From Cytobacillus oceanisediminis (GTDB lineage: Bacteria > Bacillota > Bacilli > Bacillales > Cytobacillaceae), in contig NZ_CP065511.1 of assembly GCF_022811925.1 (NCBI RefSeq), positions 5,271,001-5,335,000 on the forward strand: a DNA stretch of 64,000 nt. The letters are read 5' to 3'. Below, piece by piece: positions 8,301-17,449 of this stretch. How positions within the stretch are numbered: the stretch's first letter is position 1; each line of letters opens with the position of its first letter. Both the position numbers and the translations under genes were made by a program. Below the pieces are notes generated by a model. It was not told where the DNA came from and did not search any database. It saw only the letters and a list, made by a program, of their open reading frames with translations.

Positions 8301-9350
8301 TCACCTATATTTCCCAAACCCAAGTGTGGATTGTCTTGTTACAAGACGTATATCCAGCGAGGTTTCATCAAGGAGCGATTTATCGTTCTCTAATCCCTCA
8401 ATTTTACGAATAAGTTTGTTAGTGGATACGACCCCGATGTCATAAATTGGCTGTTCAACTGTACTAATTTCCGGTTCTACCATTTCGGTTAGCTTGATTC
8501 CGTCAAAGCCGATTATAGCGACTTCCTTTGGAACCTGGTAGCCCATCAGCTTAAGAGCTTTGAGACAGCCGATCGCCATTAAATCATTGCCCAAGAATAT
8601 CCCATCGACATCCTTATGCTGGTTCATAAGGATTTGAGTTAGCATCTTGCCGCTTTCTAATGTAAAGTCTCCCTCGTAAACGATAACCGCATCCTCTGGA
8701 GATGCTATTCCATCCCTCACGGCCCTATCAGTGACAGTCTCCACATATCCTCGTTTCCGTTCAGACGATGGAGGGAACGACTTTGGCCCGCTGATATGGG
8801 CAATCTTCTTGCAGCCTACCTCAATCAAGTGATCAACAGCCAGCTTGGCACCTTTATAGTTATCTAATCCTATCGAGTCAAAGGTGTTATTTTCAGCTGC
8901 CCGGTCAATTCTTACAAACGGTATTTTTGATTTTTCAATAACCTTTACGACTCTTTCGCTCATTTCAAACGATGCCAGGATAAAACCATCGACATATCGG
9001 TTTTGAAGCTGCGTCCAAAAATGATCATCTTCCATATCCCCGGCTTGGGTATTTACTAAGATGATGCTATACCCTTTTGATTTCGCCACTTCTTCAATTG
9101 CCACGACAAGCTCCGGAAAAAACGGGTTTGTAATATCAGGGATAATCAGGGCAATCGTACGAGTTTTCTTTTTCGCTAATCCTCTCGCGATTTCATTTGG
9201 ATGATAATTTAGGCGCTCCATCACTTCACGAATCTTTAGCTCCGATTTTTGACTGATATATCCATTATTGTTTAAATACCTGGACACTGTCGCTACGGAT
9301 ACGCCTGCCTCCTTTGCAACATCTCGAATGGTTATTTGTTTCTCTCTCAC
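8301..9350 (-). CDS. LacI family transcriptional regulator of the ribosylglycohydrolase cluster
   Basis: DNA-binding regulator with an N-terminal LacI helix-turn-helix (about residues 6-26, with VAKEAGVSVATVSRYLN) and hinge helix near 50-58. The periplasmic-binding-like effector domain fills the rest (RTIALIIPDITNPFF onward). 349 residues is standard. Start is GTG at 9350 with GGAG seven bases upstream. It is the last gene of the cluster, so it would be autoregulated. The four TGTAACCGGTTACA-type palindromes before the two transcription units are its likely operators, though the same sequence satisfies the CcpA cre consensus. Effector unknown; a ribose derivative is a reasonable guess. Confidence 0.93.
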   Translation of the reverse strand: MREKQITIRDVAKEAGVSVATVSRYLNNNGYISQKSELKIREVMERLNYHPNEIARGLAKKKTRTIALIIPDITNPFFPELVVAIEEVAKSKGYSIILVNTQAGDMEDDHFWTQLQNRYVDGFILASFEMSERVVKVIEKSKIPFVRIDRAAENNTFDSIGLDNYKGAKLAVDHLIEVGCKKIAHISGPKSFPPSSERKRGYVETVTDRAVRDGIASPEDAVIVYEGDFTLESGKMLTQILMNQHKDVDGIFLGNDLMAIGCLKALKLMGYQVPKEVAIIGFDGIKLTEMVEPEISTVEQPIYDIGVVSTNKLIRKIEGLENDKSLLDETSLDIRLVTRQSTLGFGKYR

Positions 9351-9387
9351 GAAAATTCTCCTTTGAAAGGATTTTTCTGTTTTTAAA

Positions 9388-11511
9388 CTATTTGTTCGTT
9401 TCTTTTACATGGAAACGCTGGACTTTTGTTTCCCCTTTTTCAAGCAGGCCTAAGCCAATCATTCCATATTCATATTCCAAACCATCGAAATCCAGGACTG
9501 GCTCGCCATTGATTTCTACTTGAACAGCAGTTCCCTTGCTGACAGCTTTAAAATTATATATAGCTTCATGATTCCATCCATATGAAACTGTCTTTAAACG
9601 CTTAAAACCAAAGTTATTCTCTATTAATGAAACCTGATTGTTACCATCAAATCCTGCCCAATAATAACGTTCTGTTCCAATTGCTCTAAAAATTACCCCA
9701 TGGCTTTTACCGGAAACAGGCTGAAAGCTTATTTCCAGTTCAAGGTCACGGCCGTAATAGTTCCCTGTAAAGGAAGAAGCATCTTCCTCACCTGCAGCAG
9801 CCTTCATAAAACCATTTTCCAGTGTCCATTCACCACGGTGGTGAGCAAAAGGTGTTACACATTTAAATTCCACGGCTTGTTTGGCAAAATCGATGGAGTA
9901 ATCCGCATTCCCAAAGATTCGAAACTCGCCGATGTAAAACTTTCCAAATGAACGGTTATCTGCAGGGGAAGGACTCTCGACAATAAAGCCAACCTCGTCA
10001 ATCAATGCACCATCAGTTTCTGGTATCACAAATTCAATATCAAGCCATTCCTGATGGCTTAATGTGATACGGTTCAGCTTCAAGTCTTCCTTTGTCAAAC
10101 TATTGCGGACATAAGGAGTCAAATAAACATCTGCCCCTCCTTGCCATTTATCCATAAACACCTTTGCAGAAACCTTTTGTCCGCTGTATGCAGTAGGTGC
10201 AAAAGTCGGCTTATATTTTTCATCGTTGAACTCTTTACGGCGATAAAATGGCTTGTAAAATACTTTACTTGAATCACCTTCTATAAATCTGTCAAAAAGA
10301 ACGGACAATGAACCTCGGGCTACCTCAATCCCCACATCACTACATGGACGCAATAGCGTCTTAAAGCCATTATTAGTCTTAAAACCGTGAGTTGATCCCG
10401 GCAAAGTAAAATCCAAGTAAACTTCACCGTTTCGGACGCTTTCCACTAATCTCTGTGGAGCTTCCTGCCCATTTACTTGATAGCCAAGAACGGCAAGCTC
10501 CTTGCAGAAGGTTGGGATATCCAGCACATTCAAGTAGCCAGACACGCTCGATGTTGCGATCATATCGTTGATCGGCTTCCTATAATGTCCTGGAATTCCA
10601 TCAAGCCCGGCGAAAACTCCTGCAATGGTTCCGACATTTCCTGCATTACAATCCGTATCCCAGCTGCACATGGTAGCAATTTCAACTGTTCGAGCCAAAT
10701 CTCCCTTTCCATACATGAGGGCCAGGGCACATACCCCGGCATTCGGGATGATATGGCATACTCCAGTGTACTTATCATAACCCCACTCTTTTTCTAAATA
10801 CTGACGGCACTTTCGGAAATCCTCTTCCTCAGGGTGCTTCTGATAAAAATCAATCACAGCTTTCACGACAGCATAATACGTAGAATCTTTTGGAATTACG
10901 GACAATCCTGCTTCGATAATATCATCAATACTTTTAGCTGAAAAGGCTTTCGAAATACACGCTGCCATAAAACGCGCCCCATATAGCCCATTTTTATCAT
11001 GAGACACACTGGCCGCTATCTCTGCATAATCTGCTGCCTTTTGAATATTATTTGGGAACAGCAATCCCCATGTATCGATAAAAATCTGCCCGCCAATCTG
11101 CTCAGCCATAATGACGCCATTGACTTCAGCCGAACCAGACTGTGGTGCAGGGATGCCTTTTTTCAAATTCAAATACGCCGTATGTTCTGTGCTGATCTGA
11201 TCTCCACCCCACCAAAACATGCCGATTCCTTCACGCGAATAGTTTAACCACGCTCTCGCAACATCCTGGGGTGTCAGTTCCCGCCCGCGTGCGTCATCAA
11301 TTAATGCCCGGATAAAATAAACCGGACCATTTGCATCATCATCTGCAGAAAAGGTTTTATAATCCTTCACATACCCCCTGATATCACCATGAATTTCTAG
11401 GATTTTTTCATATGACCATTCATTTGGCTCCAGTGGTGCACCGAGCCGGATTCCAACATTCATTCCTAAGAAACCGGCATACACCCTTTCTAAATAGTTT
11501 TCAGGCAACAA
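9388..11511 (-). CDS. ADP-ribosylglycohydrolase-family protein with C-terminal lectin-like domain
   Basis: Large member of the DraG/ARH fold (about residues 1-350) joined to a C-terminal beta-rich region (about 380-707) resembling laminin-G/concanavalin-type domains. In the hydrolase part the N-terminal GDAxG motif is altered to VGIRLGAP, but the acidic SADDDA and the C-terminal WDTDCNAGN, which supply metal ligands, are kept. I start at TTG 11511, nine bases after AGGAG; TTG 11520 directly abuts that site. No signal peptide, so it acts in the cytoplasm. The likely role is cleavage of an N- or O-riboside, with the C-terminal domain helping bind a glycan-like substrate (inference). Confidence 0.82.
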   Translation of the reverse strand: MLPENYLERVYAGFLGMNVGIRLGAPLEPNEWSYEKILEIHGDIRGYVKDYKTFSADDDANGPVYFIRALIDDARGRELTPQDVARAWLNYSREGIGMFWWGGDQISTEHTAYLNLKKGIPAPQSGSAEVNGVIMAEQIGGQIFIDTWGLLFPNNIQKAADYAEIAASVSHDKNGLYGARFMAACISKAFSAKSIDDIIEAGLSVIPKDSTYYAVVKAVIDFYQKHPEEEDFRKCRQYLEKEWGYDKYTGVCHIIPNAGVCALALMYGKGDLARTVEIATMCSWDTDCNAGNVGTIAGVFAGLDGIPGHYRKPINDMIATSSVSGYLNVLDIPTFCKELAVLGYQVNGQEAPQRLVESVRNGEVYLDFTLPGSTHGFKTNNGFKTLLRPCSDVGIEVARGSLSVLFDRFIEGDSSKVFYKPFYRRKEFNDEKYKPTFAPTAYSGQKVSAKVFMDKWQGGADVYLTPYVRNSLTKEDLKLNRITLSHQEWLDIEFVIPETDGALIDEVGFIVESPSPADNRSFGKFYIGEFRIFGNADYSIDFAKQAVEFKCVTPFAHHRGEWTLENGFMKAAAGEEDASSFTGNYYGRDLELEISFQPVSGKSHGVIFRAIGTERYYWAGFDGNNQVSLIENNFGFKRLKTVSYGWNHEAIYNFKAVSKGTAVQVEINGEPVLDFDGLEYEYGMIGLGLLEKGETKVQRFHVKETNK

Positions 11512-11541
11512 TTTACTCAACTCCTGGTCCCCAAAGTTCTT

Positions 11542-12690
11542 TTAAAGAATGTTTTTTCTTTTTTCATTAAGCTGCAGATCTTGTTCAATAATCAGCCTGG
11601 CAGTCGATGAAAATTGGTCAGCTGTCTGGATTAAATTCATTTTGTTCGTTTCCTGTAAAAGCTCAACGTCCTCAGAACGAATAACACTGTCACCGTACAT
11701 TGCACCTAAAATGACACCGGCCATTACCCCGATGGAATCTGTATCACGGCCAGAGTTAATGCCATCTATAATGGAGCCGTAATAATCACCATCGTTTAAC
11801 ACCATAAACGCCAGCGCCATTGGCAGCTCTTCAATGGAGAAAAGCCTGCTTGGTGTATAGTGATTTGAAGGAACACCAACCTTCTCAATTTTACGGTGAA
11901 CATCGTCTTTCATTGGCGAATATTTTTCAATCACATTTTGGAATGTGGCAATAACTGTATCCATATCTGCCTTTTCAGAACGTAATTTCGTAGCAGCTTC
12001 TGTTAAATCACGAATCGCATTCTTTGTTCCATCCTTAGCAAAATAGAGGGCTGTCTCAACAATTTCATCAACTGTCACATTTTCTTCAAACGCCTTTGCC
12101 ACACAAGCTGCCAGCACCCCGGCCGCTTCCAGGCCGTAGCTGCTTTGATGTCCCATTGCAAACAAAATCGCTTCATCATATGCAGCCTTCGGATTTCCGG
12201 CATTGACAATTCCAACAGGTGCAATATACATCGCAGCCCCACAGTTGATCATATTGCCAATTCCGCCTTCACGCGGCTCACAATTGGCTAATACATGGCG
12301 CATGAAAATATATTTTTCCGGGTAAAAAAGTCGGTCGATAATTTGTGCTTCTCTGCCAAACTCAGGGATATACGTTTTTCTGAAAGCCATTTCCTTCACA
12401 AATTCGTTCCCCATGTCATATGCATCTAAATGTCTTTTTTCTTTGTTATACACGTTGATGAGAGCAACAGTCATAAGAGTATCGTCAGTAACTGTACCGT
12501 TGCCCCTTTTCCTGCCTAAATTCATATCAGCAGGATAATCTTCCTTGTACCATTTGGTACGGAGTGTCTCAACCCTCTTATACATTTTTTTAATCTCTTC
12601 ATAACTTAATTTTTCAACAGGTGCTCCCATTGCATCCCCTAGTGCCGTGGATATAACAACACCTCTAACTCGTTCTTTAAAAGTAACCAT
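11542..12690 (-). CDS. ADP-ribosylglycohydrolase family protein
   Basis: About 382 residues, DraG/ARH fold, which removes ADP-ribose or ribose-like groups using two metal ions (usually Mg). All core motifs are intact: GDAMGAP near 19, TVTDDTLM near 70 and GRDTDSIGVMAG near 320. The start is ATG 12690 (MVTFKER) with AGGGAG eight bases upstream; the longer frame from TTG 12717 encodes that ribosome site. It is followed closely by the larger paralogue. Sequence cannot tell whether the substrate is an ADP-ribosylated protein or a small riboside; the sugar transporter and ribokinase in the operon favour a small molecule. Confidence 0.88.
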   Translation of the reverse strand: MVTFKERVRGVVISTALGDAMGAPVEKLSYEEIKKMYKRVETLRTKWYKEDYPADMNLGRKRGNGTVTDDTLMTVALINVYNKEKRHLDAYDMGNEFVKEMAFRKTYIPEFGREAQIIDRLFYPEKYIFMRHVLANCEPREGGIGNMINCGAAMYIAPVGIVNAGNPKAAYDEAILFAMGHQSSYGLEAAGVLAACVAKAFEENVTVDEIVETALYFAKDGTKNAIRDLTEAATKLRSEKADMDTVIATFQNVIEKYSPMKDDVHRKIEKVGVPSNHYTPSRLFSIEELPMALAFMVLNDGDYYGSIIDGINSGRDTDSIGVMAGVILGAMYGDSVIRSEDVELLQETNKMNLIQTADQFSSTARLIIEQDLQLNEKRKNIL

Positions 12691-12763
12691 ATGAAGAACT
12701 CCCTTTTTTCTACACAATTCGCTTTTGTGTATTTTTTAATCTATTCCACATAGAGCGTAAAAA

Positions 12764-13654
12764 TCAGTCTTTGACTCCACCCTCAAAAGCACCCTTCGCA
12801 TAGTACTTTAGAATCAACGGATAAATCAGCAGTAAAGGTACAACCGAGATGATTATCGTTCCTGCTTGCAGGGAGGCAAAATCAAGGGTTGCTATTTGAT
12901 CATAGGATAGGAAGTTTTGCGCTCCTAGCAGAGATGTATTATCACGTTCTACTACAAATTGCCGAAGAACAAGCTGCAGCGGCCATTTGCCAGTGTCCGT
13001 TAAGTAGATTGTCGCTCGGAAGTATTCGTTCCAGTGATAAACTCCATAAAACAGACCCATTGTTGCCAAAGCTGGCTTGGATAAAGGCAGCATGATTTTT
13101 GTGAAGATACGGAAGTGCCCAGCCCCATCCATACGGGCTGCTTCCAAAATACTTTCAGGAACATCTTCAAAAAATCTCATCATGATAAACAAGTAAAAAA
13201 TATTTATGGTCTTATAAAGGATGAGGGACGCATACGTATCCAGCAATCCCAGGTTTTTCACCAGTAAGTATTCAGGAATTAATCCTGGTTCGAATACCAT
13301 GATGACAATTAAGAAAATCATGACAAAATTCCGGCCGGGAAATTTCGTTCTTGCCAGCACATAGGCTGTCATTGCAGTAAGCAATAGATTCACGGCTGTA
13401 CCCACAATGGTTATTAATAAGGTATTAAAAATACTTTTTATAATTAGCGGGTTTGATAATAGAATTTTATAGTTGATGAGTGAAAATCCTTCAGGTATTA
13501 TTCCCAGGCCGCTTAGCTTATGGACCTTGAGAGGATCTGATAACGACATTGCTAGTAAGTGAAGAAGCGGAACTAGCACTGTTAATGAAATTAAAAACAA
13601 AATGCTGTAAATAATAATGGTTGAAACACTCAATTTTTTTAATTTATTCATCAT
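12764..13654 (-). CDS. Carbohydrate ABC transporter permease (CUT1, LplC/YtcP-like)
   Basis: Inner-membrane permease with about six helices. The EAA loop, which docks the ATPase, is seen as ESILEAARMDGAGHFRIF near residue 190. 296 residues from ATG 13654, which has AGGAGGT seven bases upstream; the ORF extends upstream only through that site. It overlaps the end of the companion permease unit by spacing (11 bases). No ATPase gene is in the cluster, so, as for many CUT1 systems in Bacillus, a shared MsmX-type ATPase elsewhere in the genome probably powers it (inference). Confidence 0.92.
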   Translation of the reverse strand: MMNKLKKLSVSTIIIYSILFLISLTVLVPLLHLLAMSLSDPLKVHKLSGLGIIPEGFSLINYKILLSNPLIIKSIFNTLLITIVGTAVNLLLTAMTAYVLARTKFPGRNFVMIFLIVIMVFEPGLIPEYLLVKNLGLLDTYASLILYKTINIFYLFIMMRFFEDVPESILEAARMDGAGHFRIFTKIMLPLSKPALATMGLFYGVYHWNEYFRATIYLTDTGKWPLQLVLRQFVVERDNTSLLGAQNFLSYDQIATLDFASLQAGTIIISVVPLLLIYPLILKYYAKGAFEGGVKD

Positions 13655-13665
13655 CGTCCCACCTC

Positions 13666-14565
13666 CTACCAAACACCTTTACCTGTAAATCGTTTTGAGA
13701 TAAAGTGTGTACTCAAAATTAAGATAACCCCAATTACACCTTTGAAAAGGCTCGCTGCCGTTGCATAAGCATATTGGCCGTTTAAGAGACCGATTCGATA
13801 TACATAAGTGTCTAAAATGTCGATTACGCTGATGACAGAAGTGTTCATCATATTAAAGACCTGGTCAAAACCGGCATTCATGAAGAATCCCAGATTTAGA
13901 ATAAAGACTGTCATGATTGTTGAAGTTAAAGACGGCAGCGTGATGTATCTCATTTGCTGTATTTTAGATGCCCCGTCAATTTTGGCTGCTTCATAGAGAG
14001 AAGGACTTATTTTTAGAATGGCTGCCAAGTAAATAATGGAATCCCATCCCGCACTGCGCCATATTTCCTGGAACACCAATACCCAGCGGATATGGTCCTT
14101 ACTTGTCATGAAATCAAGTGAAGGCATATTGAAAAAGCTGCGAATCACGTTGACTCCGCCATCTTCCGGATTCAGCAATGCGATCCAGATTCCCGCAATA
14201 ACGACCCATGATAAAAAGTGAGGAAGGTAAACAATTGACTGTACATATTTTCTAAACTTCCCGACTCTTACTTCATTGATCAATAATGATAAAATAATCG
14301 GAATTGGAAAGAAGAATACAATCTTCATCACACTAATAATTATGGTATTTTTTAAAACATCCAGAAAGGCTGGGGAGCTAAATAGAACCTTAAAATGCTT
14401 CCATCCGACCCAAACATTATCACCGATAATCCGGTAATCCTGAAATGCCAGCTTCATTCCGATTAATGGAACGACGTGGAAGATCGAAAAATAAAGGAGG
14501 GCTGGAAAAAGCATAAGATAGAGGACCCAGCTTGATTTAATTTGCTTCAGTATGCCCTTTTTCAT
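13666..14565 (-). CDS. Carbohydrate ABC transporter permease (CUT1, LplB/YteP-like)
   Basis: 299 residues, six predicted helices. The EAA motif reads SLYEAAKIDGASKIQQM near residue 190. The start ATG has AAGGAG upstream and lies 29 bases inside the end of the ribokinase gene, so the two are translationally coupled. Pairs with the following permease and with the lipoprotein binding protein encoded at 19.5-21.0 kb. The LplB/LplC subgroup typically carries oligosaccharides or glycosides. Confidence 0.92.
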   Translation of the reverse strand: MKKGILKQIKSSWVLYLMLFPALLYFSIFHVVPLIGMKLAFQDYRIIGDNVWVGWKHFKVLFSSPAFLDVLKNTIIISVMKIVFFFPIPIILSLLINEVRVGKFRKYVQSIVYLPHFLSWVVIAGIWIALLNPEDGGVNVIRSFFNMPSLDFMTSKDHIRWVLVFQEIWRSAGWDSIIYLAAILKISPSLYEAAKIDGASKIQQMRYITLPSLTSTIMTVFILNLGFFMNAGFDQVFNMMNTSVISVIDILDTYVYRIGLLNGQYAYATAASLFKGVIGVILILSTHFISKRFTGKGVW

Positions 14566-15463
14566 CTTTATACTCCTTTTCCTTTACAAATTGAGTCACA
14601 TCATTTCGCTTGGGCATTCCCGTTTGAGCACCCTTTTTAGTGACCGATAAACCAGCAGCTATGTTGCCAAAACGTATGCTGTCTTCAAGGCAGTTCCCTT
14701 CTGCAATGGCAACTGCGAAAGCTCCTGAAAAGGTATCTCCAGCTCCAGTTGTATCAACCGGAATCACCTTAATGGAAGGAACTAATTTGATCTCTGTTCC
14801 ATCAAAGAAACGAACCCCCTCTGAACCGCACGTAATGATTAATTTATTTGGATGCTTTTCAAGCAGCTCTTCCATTGAATCATTCGTGTTAAACACTAAT
14901 TTGTACTCGTGTTCATTCGGTGTGACATAGGTCACCTTGTTAATCAGCTCTTGACTGAGTGTTTGTGCCGGCGCCGGGTTGATAATAATCGTTTTTCCTT
15001 GTTCATAAAGGAGCGGAACCAGATACTCAATCATGTCTAACGGTGTCTCGAGCTGAAATACAATCACATCGTAGTTCAGAAGCTCTGATGCAGCGTTTTT
15101 TACATAGTCAACGTTGGTATGTGTATTTGCACCAGGTACCACAATGATGCGATTTTCACTTTGACAAAGCTCAATAAACGCTGCTCCTGTAGGCAATCCT
15201 TTTACAGATTGAAGATTTACAAGATTGATATTCTCCTTTTCCAGCTTTTTGATAATCATATCACTATTCTCATCATCACCAACCGATCCGAATAAGGATA
15301 CATCACCGCCAAGACGGGCAGCTGCCACAGCTTGATTGGCCCCCTTGCCGCCAATGGATAAAAAGAAATTCTCACCCAGGACGGTTTCTCCTAATTTAGG
15401 CAGTACCTCGCTTTCAATAAAATAATCCATATTGATACTTCCAACAACGGCTATTCTCTGCAT
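14537..15463 (-). CDS. Ribokinase / PfkB family sugar kinase
   Basis: Phosphorylates ribose (or a related pentose) at O5 using ATP. PfkB signatures: GGKGANQAVAAARLGG near residue 38-53 and DTTGAGDTFSGAF near 245, containing the catalytic aspartate and anion hole. N-terminus VVGSINMDYF binds sugar. The start is uncertain; I take the ATG at 15463 (MQRIAVVG), with AGGA eight bases upstream, over TTG 15481. The C-terminus overlaps the next gene by 29 bases. In this cluster it would capture ribose set free by the glycohydrolase-family enzymes and feed the pentose phosphate pathway. Confidence 0.88.
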   Translation of the reverse strand: MQRIAVVGSINMDYFIESEVLPKLGETVLGENFFLSIGGKGANQAVAAARLGGDVSLFGSVGDDENSDMIIKKLEKENINLVNLQSVKGLPTGAAFIELCQSENRIIVVPGANTHTNVDYVKNAASELLNYDVIVFQLETPLDMIEYLVPLLYEQGKTIIINPAPAQTLSQELINKVTYVTPNEHEYKLVFNTNDSMEELLEKHPNKLIITCGSEGVRFFDGTEIKLVPSIKVIPVDTTGAGDTFSGAFAVAIAEGNCLEDSIRFGNIAAGLSVTKKGAQTGMPKRNDVTQFVKEKEYKDEKGHTEAN

Positions 15464-15473
15464 GTTCATCATC

Positions 15474-15785
15474 CTAATCAATCAGTATATTCATTAACGG
15501 TGCATGCTGCTGTGCCCCATATACATCCCGGTCTCCAACTGTTCCAGAGGAGATATCTCTTAAAATCGTAATTTTAATTCCAAGTGCCTGATCATAGAAA
15601 ACGAGATGATCAATCTGGCCCTCAGTGAGGTTATACAACTCACAAATAGTTTGTTTATTGATTTTTCCTGAATTCTTGACTCGCTCATAAACTTCCTTGG
15701 AATCAAATAAAATATCGAATGTCAGCTCAAATGGTCCTGCGTTTTTACTTCGTAATACTTTAGCTAGTTCAAATAAAGCGGCCAT
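15474..15785 (-). CDS. DUF4387 domain protein
   Basis: 103 residues, soluble, covering the whole DUF4387 domain (LAKVLRSKNAGPFELTFDI near the start, then DRDVYGAQQHAP near the end). This domain occurs as a separate small protein next to DUF1446/AtuA proteins or fused to them, and its biochemical role is not known to me. Start ATG has AGGGGATG upstream. It follows the AtuA-like gene by 12 bases and probably forms a complex with it (inference from the known gene pairing). Confidence 0.88.
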   Translation of the reverse strand: MAALFELAKVLRSKNAGPFELTFDILFDSKEVYERVKNSGKINKQTICELYNLTEGQIDHLVFYDQALGIKITILRDISSGTVGDRDVYGAQQHAPLMNILID

Positions 15786-15797
15786 GTTTTCATCCCC

Positions 15798-17156
15798 TTA
15801 CAAATACTCAATAACAAATGGGCTTTCAGTGATTTCCATTAGGTGATAGAGAGAAAACTCGTACACAGGCCCAAACTCTACATCACTTGGTGCAAATGGA
15901 AAGGCTAAATTTCCAGCTGTTGATTTCCGATTCTCATATCCGTAATGAAGAAATGTCGATCTTACACTCGAGCAAATACTGTTTGCAAGTTCCTGTGTCT
16001 TGGCAACCACTTCAAACATGACACCAATCTCATGTCCATGGAATGGTGTGCATTCTTTTGAACCAAGCACCCCATTTTTTCCATAATTATAGAAGTGGAT
16101 AGAATAATCTTCTTCCGGGATGTCCTCGTAATAATCCCTTACCTGCTCCATCACAAGCTCCTCTATCTCTTCGATCTTTCCTACTAAAATCGGGTCACGG
16201 ACACCTGCGATGACAAAGGTTCTATAGGCAACCTTTCGTGCACCTTCCAGCTTGATGAAATATTGATTATTTTTTAGCAGTTTACTATTCTTAACCTCGA
16301 CAACCCCGTCACTTACTTGTGTAAACTCACATTGACTAAGATCAAGGATGATGCCTGGTCCATGTAAAATATATGGATGTTCTTTTTCGTAAAAAGTATG
16401 AGCACTCACACTAATCGGCGAACATTTGCGTATTGGATTCAAGGATTGAACAGTGAAGGAATCCTCCTTTAATGTTCCAACGATGCAATCCTTCGTTGTA
16501 CCTGGTTCAGCACATAGCGCCCCGCATTCTAAAATTTTCCCAAGATGATAAGCCAGCCCAGGATCTTTGCCGTGGTAAATTCCAACTGCCGCAAATGGCG
16601 ATGGATCATATGCTCTTCCACAGACAACAATGTCTGCTCCGTTTTCAAGAGCCTCCAAAATGGGCTCGTGTCCCATCTGAGCAACAATGTTGTTTGTTTC
16701 TTGGATGACTTCATCTGTAAGAGCTGGAATGTTTGGCGTTAGAGGGTTAATTCGGCCCTCATGGTTTGCTTTTATGATTTCCTCCTGTGTAAAGTCGGAC
16801 CAAATCACGGCAATTCTAGCTGTTAAGCTGCGTTCTGCCAGGATTTCTTTAATAATATCCAGCGTCCACTCCATATGCGGCTTGGCGCCGGCTCCGCCAG
16901 CAGATCCTATAACAATGGGAATGTCACGGGGAACACCATTTTTAATAATGATATCCAAATCCTTTTTGGTTGCCCGGCGGCTCACAATCGCGACACCCGC
17001 ACCAAGTTTATGCGGACCTGCATCAGTCGATCCTGCATCCACAACAATTCCATGAACCTTTTGATTGTACTCAAAGGCCCTGTTAAAAGACTCTTCCGGA
17101 AACCCATATCCTAATATTCCGCACGGAGAAACAATTCGTACATCACTGCTAGTCAT
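15798..17156 (-). CDS. AtuA-like / DUF1446 family protein
   Basis: 452 residues. Matches the acyclic terpene utilisation AtuA family (DUF1446): an N-terminal CGILGYG segment, VDAGSTDAGPH near 40, IGSAGGAGAKPH near 85 and VVCGRAYDPSPFA near 175. The original AtuA belongs to geranyl-CoA degradation, but many homologues sit in sugar or acid catabolic clusters, so the name should not be read as a terpene pathway here. First gene of the second transcription unit, behind a TTGACA promoter and two operators. With DUF4387 it could process the non-sugar half of the imported compound (inference). Confidence 0.88.
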   Translation of the reverse strand: MTSSDVRIVSPCGILGYGFPEESFNRAFEYNQKVHGIVVDAGSTDAGPHKLGAGVAIVSRRATKKDLDIIIKNGVPRDIPIVIGSAGGAGAKPHMEWTLDIIKEILAERSLTARIAVIWSDFTQEEIIKANHEGRINPLTPNIPALTDEVIQETNNIVAQMGHEPILEALENGADIVVCGRAYDPSPFAAVGIYHGKDPGLAYHLGKILECGALCAEPGTTKDCIVGTLKEDSFTVQSLNPIRKCSPISVSAHTFYEKEHPYILHGPGIILDLSQCEFTQVSDGVVEVKNSKLLKNNQYFIKLEGARKVAYRTFVIAGVRDPILVGKIEEIEELVMEQVRDYYEDIPEEDYSIHFYNYGKNGVLGSKECTPFHGHEIGVMFEVVAKTQELANSICSSVRSTFLHYGYENRKSTAGNLAFPFAPSDVEFGPVYEFSLYHLMEITESPFVIEYL

Positions 17157-17208
17157 ATTATTAACCTCTTTTTATTTGTCTGTTTTCTTATTGATAAAAC
17201 GCTCAACA

Positions 17209-17222
17209 TGTAACCGGTTACA
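17209..17222. promoter_or_regulatory. LacI-type operator, proximal to atuA-like gene
   Basis: Perfect 14-base palindrome TGTAACCGGTTACA, 53 bases upstream of the AtuA-like start. Likely bound by the cluster's LacI regulator; it also fits the CcpA cre consensus TGWAANCGNTNWCA. Confidence 0.85.
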
Positions 17223-17262
17223 CACTTTCTCAAAAAAATATGGTTATAAAAACCAAAGGACA

Positions 17263-17276
17263 TGTAACCGGTTACA
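17263..17276. promoter_or_regulatory. LacI-type operator, distal to atuA-like gene
   Basis: Second perfect TGTAACCGGTTACA. Its centre is 54 bases from the first. It begins about 14 bases downstream of the -10 box, a position that would block initiation or early elongation. Confidence 0.85.
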
Positions 17277-17289
17277 CATTTATATTCTT

Positions 17290-17319
17290 ATGGTACCGTT
17301 TAACGCCAGTCCCTGTCAA
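17290..17319 (-). promoter_or_regulatory. Sigma-A promoter of the atuA-like operon
   Basis: Minus strand: perfect -35 TTGACA (17319-17314), 18-base spacer, -10 TACCAT (17295-17290, four of six matches). The two operators lie directly downstream. Confidence 0.65.
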
Positions 17320-17449
17320 CCAATTATTATCTCAATGTGCACAGTTTTATATTGCAATGATTTCAATAGAGTTAAAGATAAGAAGGCACGATCACATATT
17401 CCTCTTTTCTTAGGGTGAATCGTGCATCCTTTAATAACATTATTAGACT

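Noticed and set aside
8024..8393. Small plus-strand frames after the desaturase (65-67 codons)
   Set aside because: One contains a terminator hairpin and the other overlaps the LacI gene antisense; neither has a ribosome site.
15798..17156. Terpene degradation pathway from the AtuA name
   Set aside because: No geranyl-CoA carboxylase or acyl-CoA dehydrogenase genes are present; the context is sugar import and ribose phosphorylation.
17209..17276. Classification as simple CcpA cre sites only
   Set aside because: They fit cre, but four perfect or near-perfect palindromes limited to the two promoters of one cluster with its own LacI regulator favour dedicated operators. Dual use is left open.
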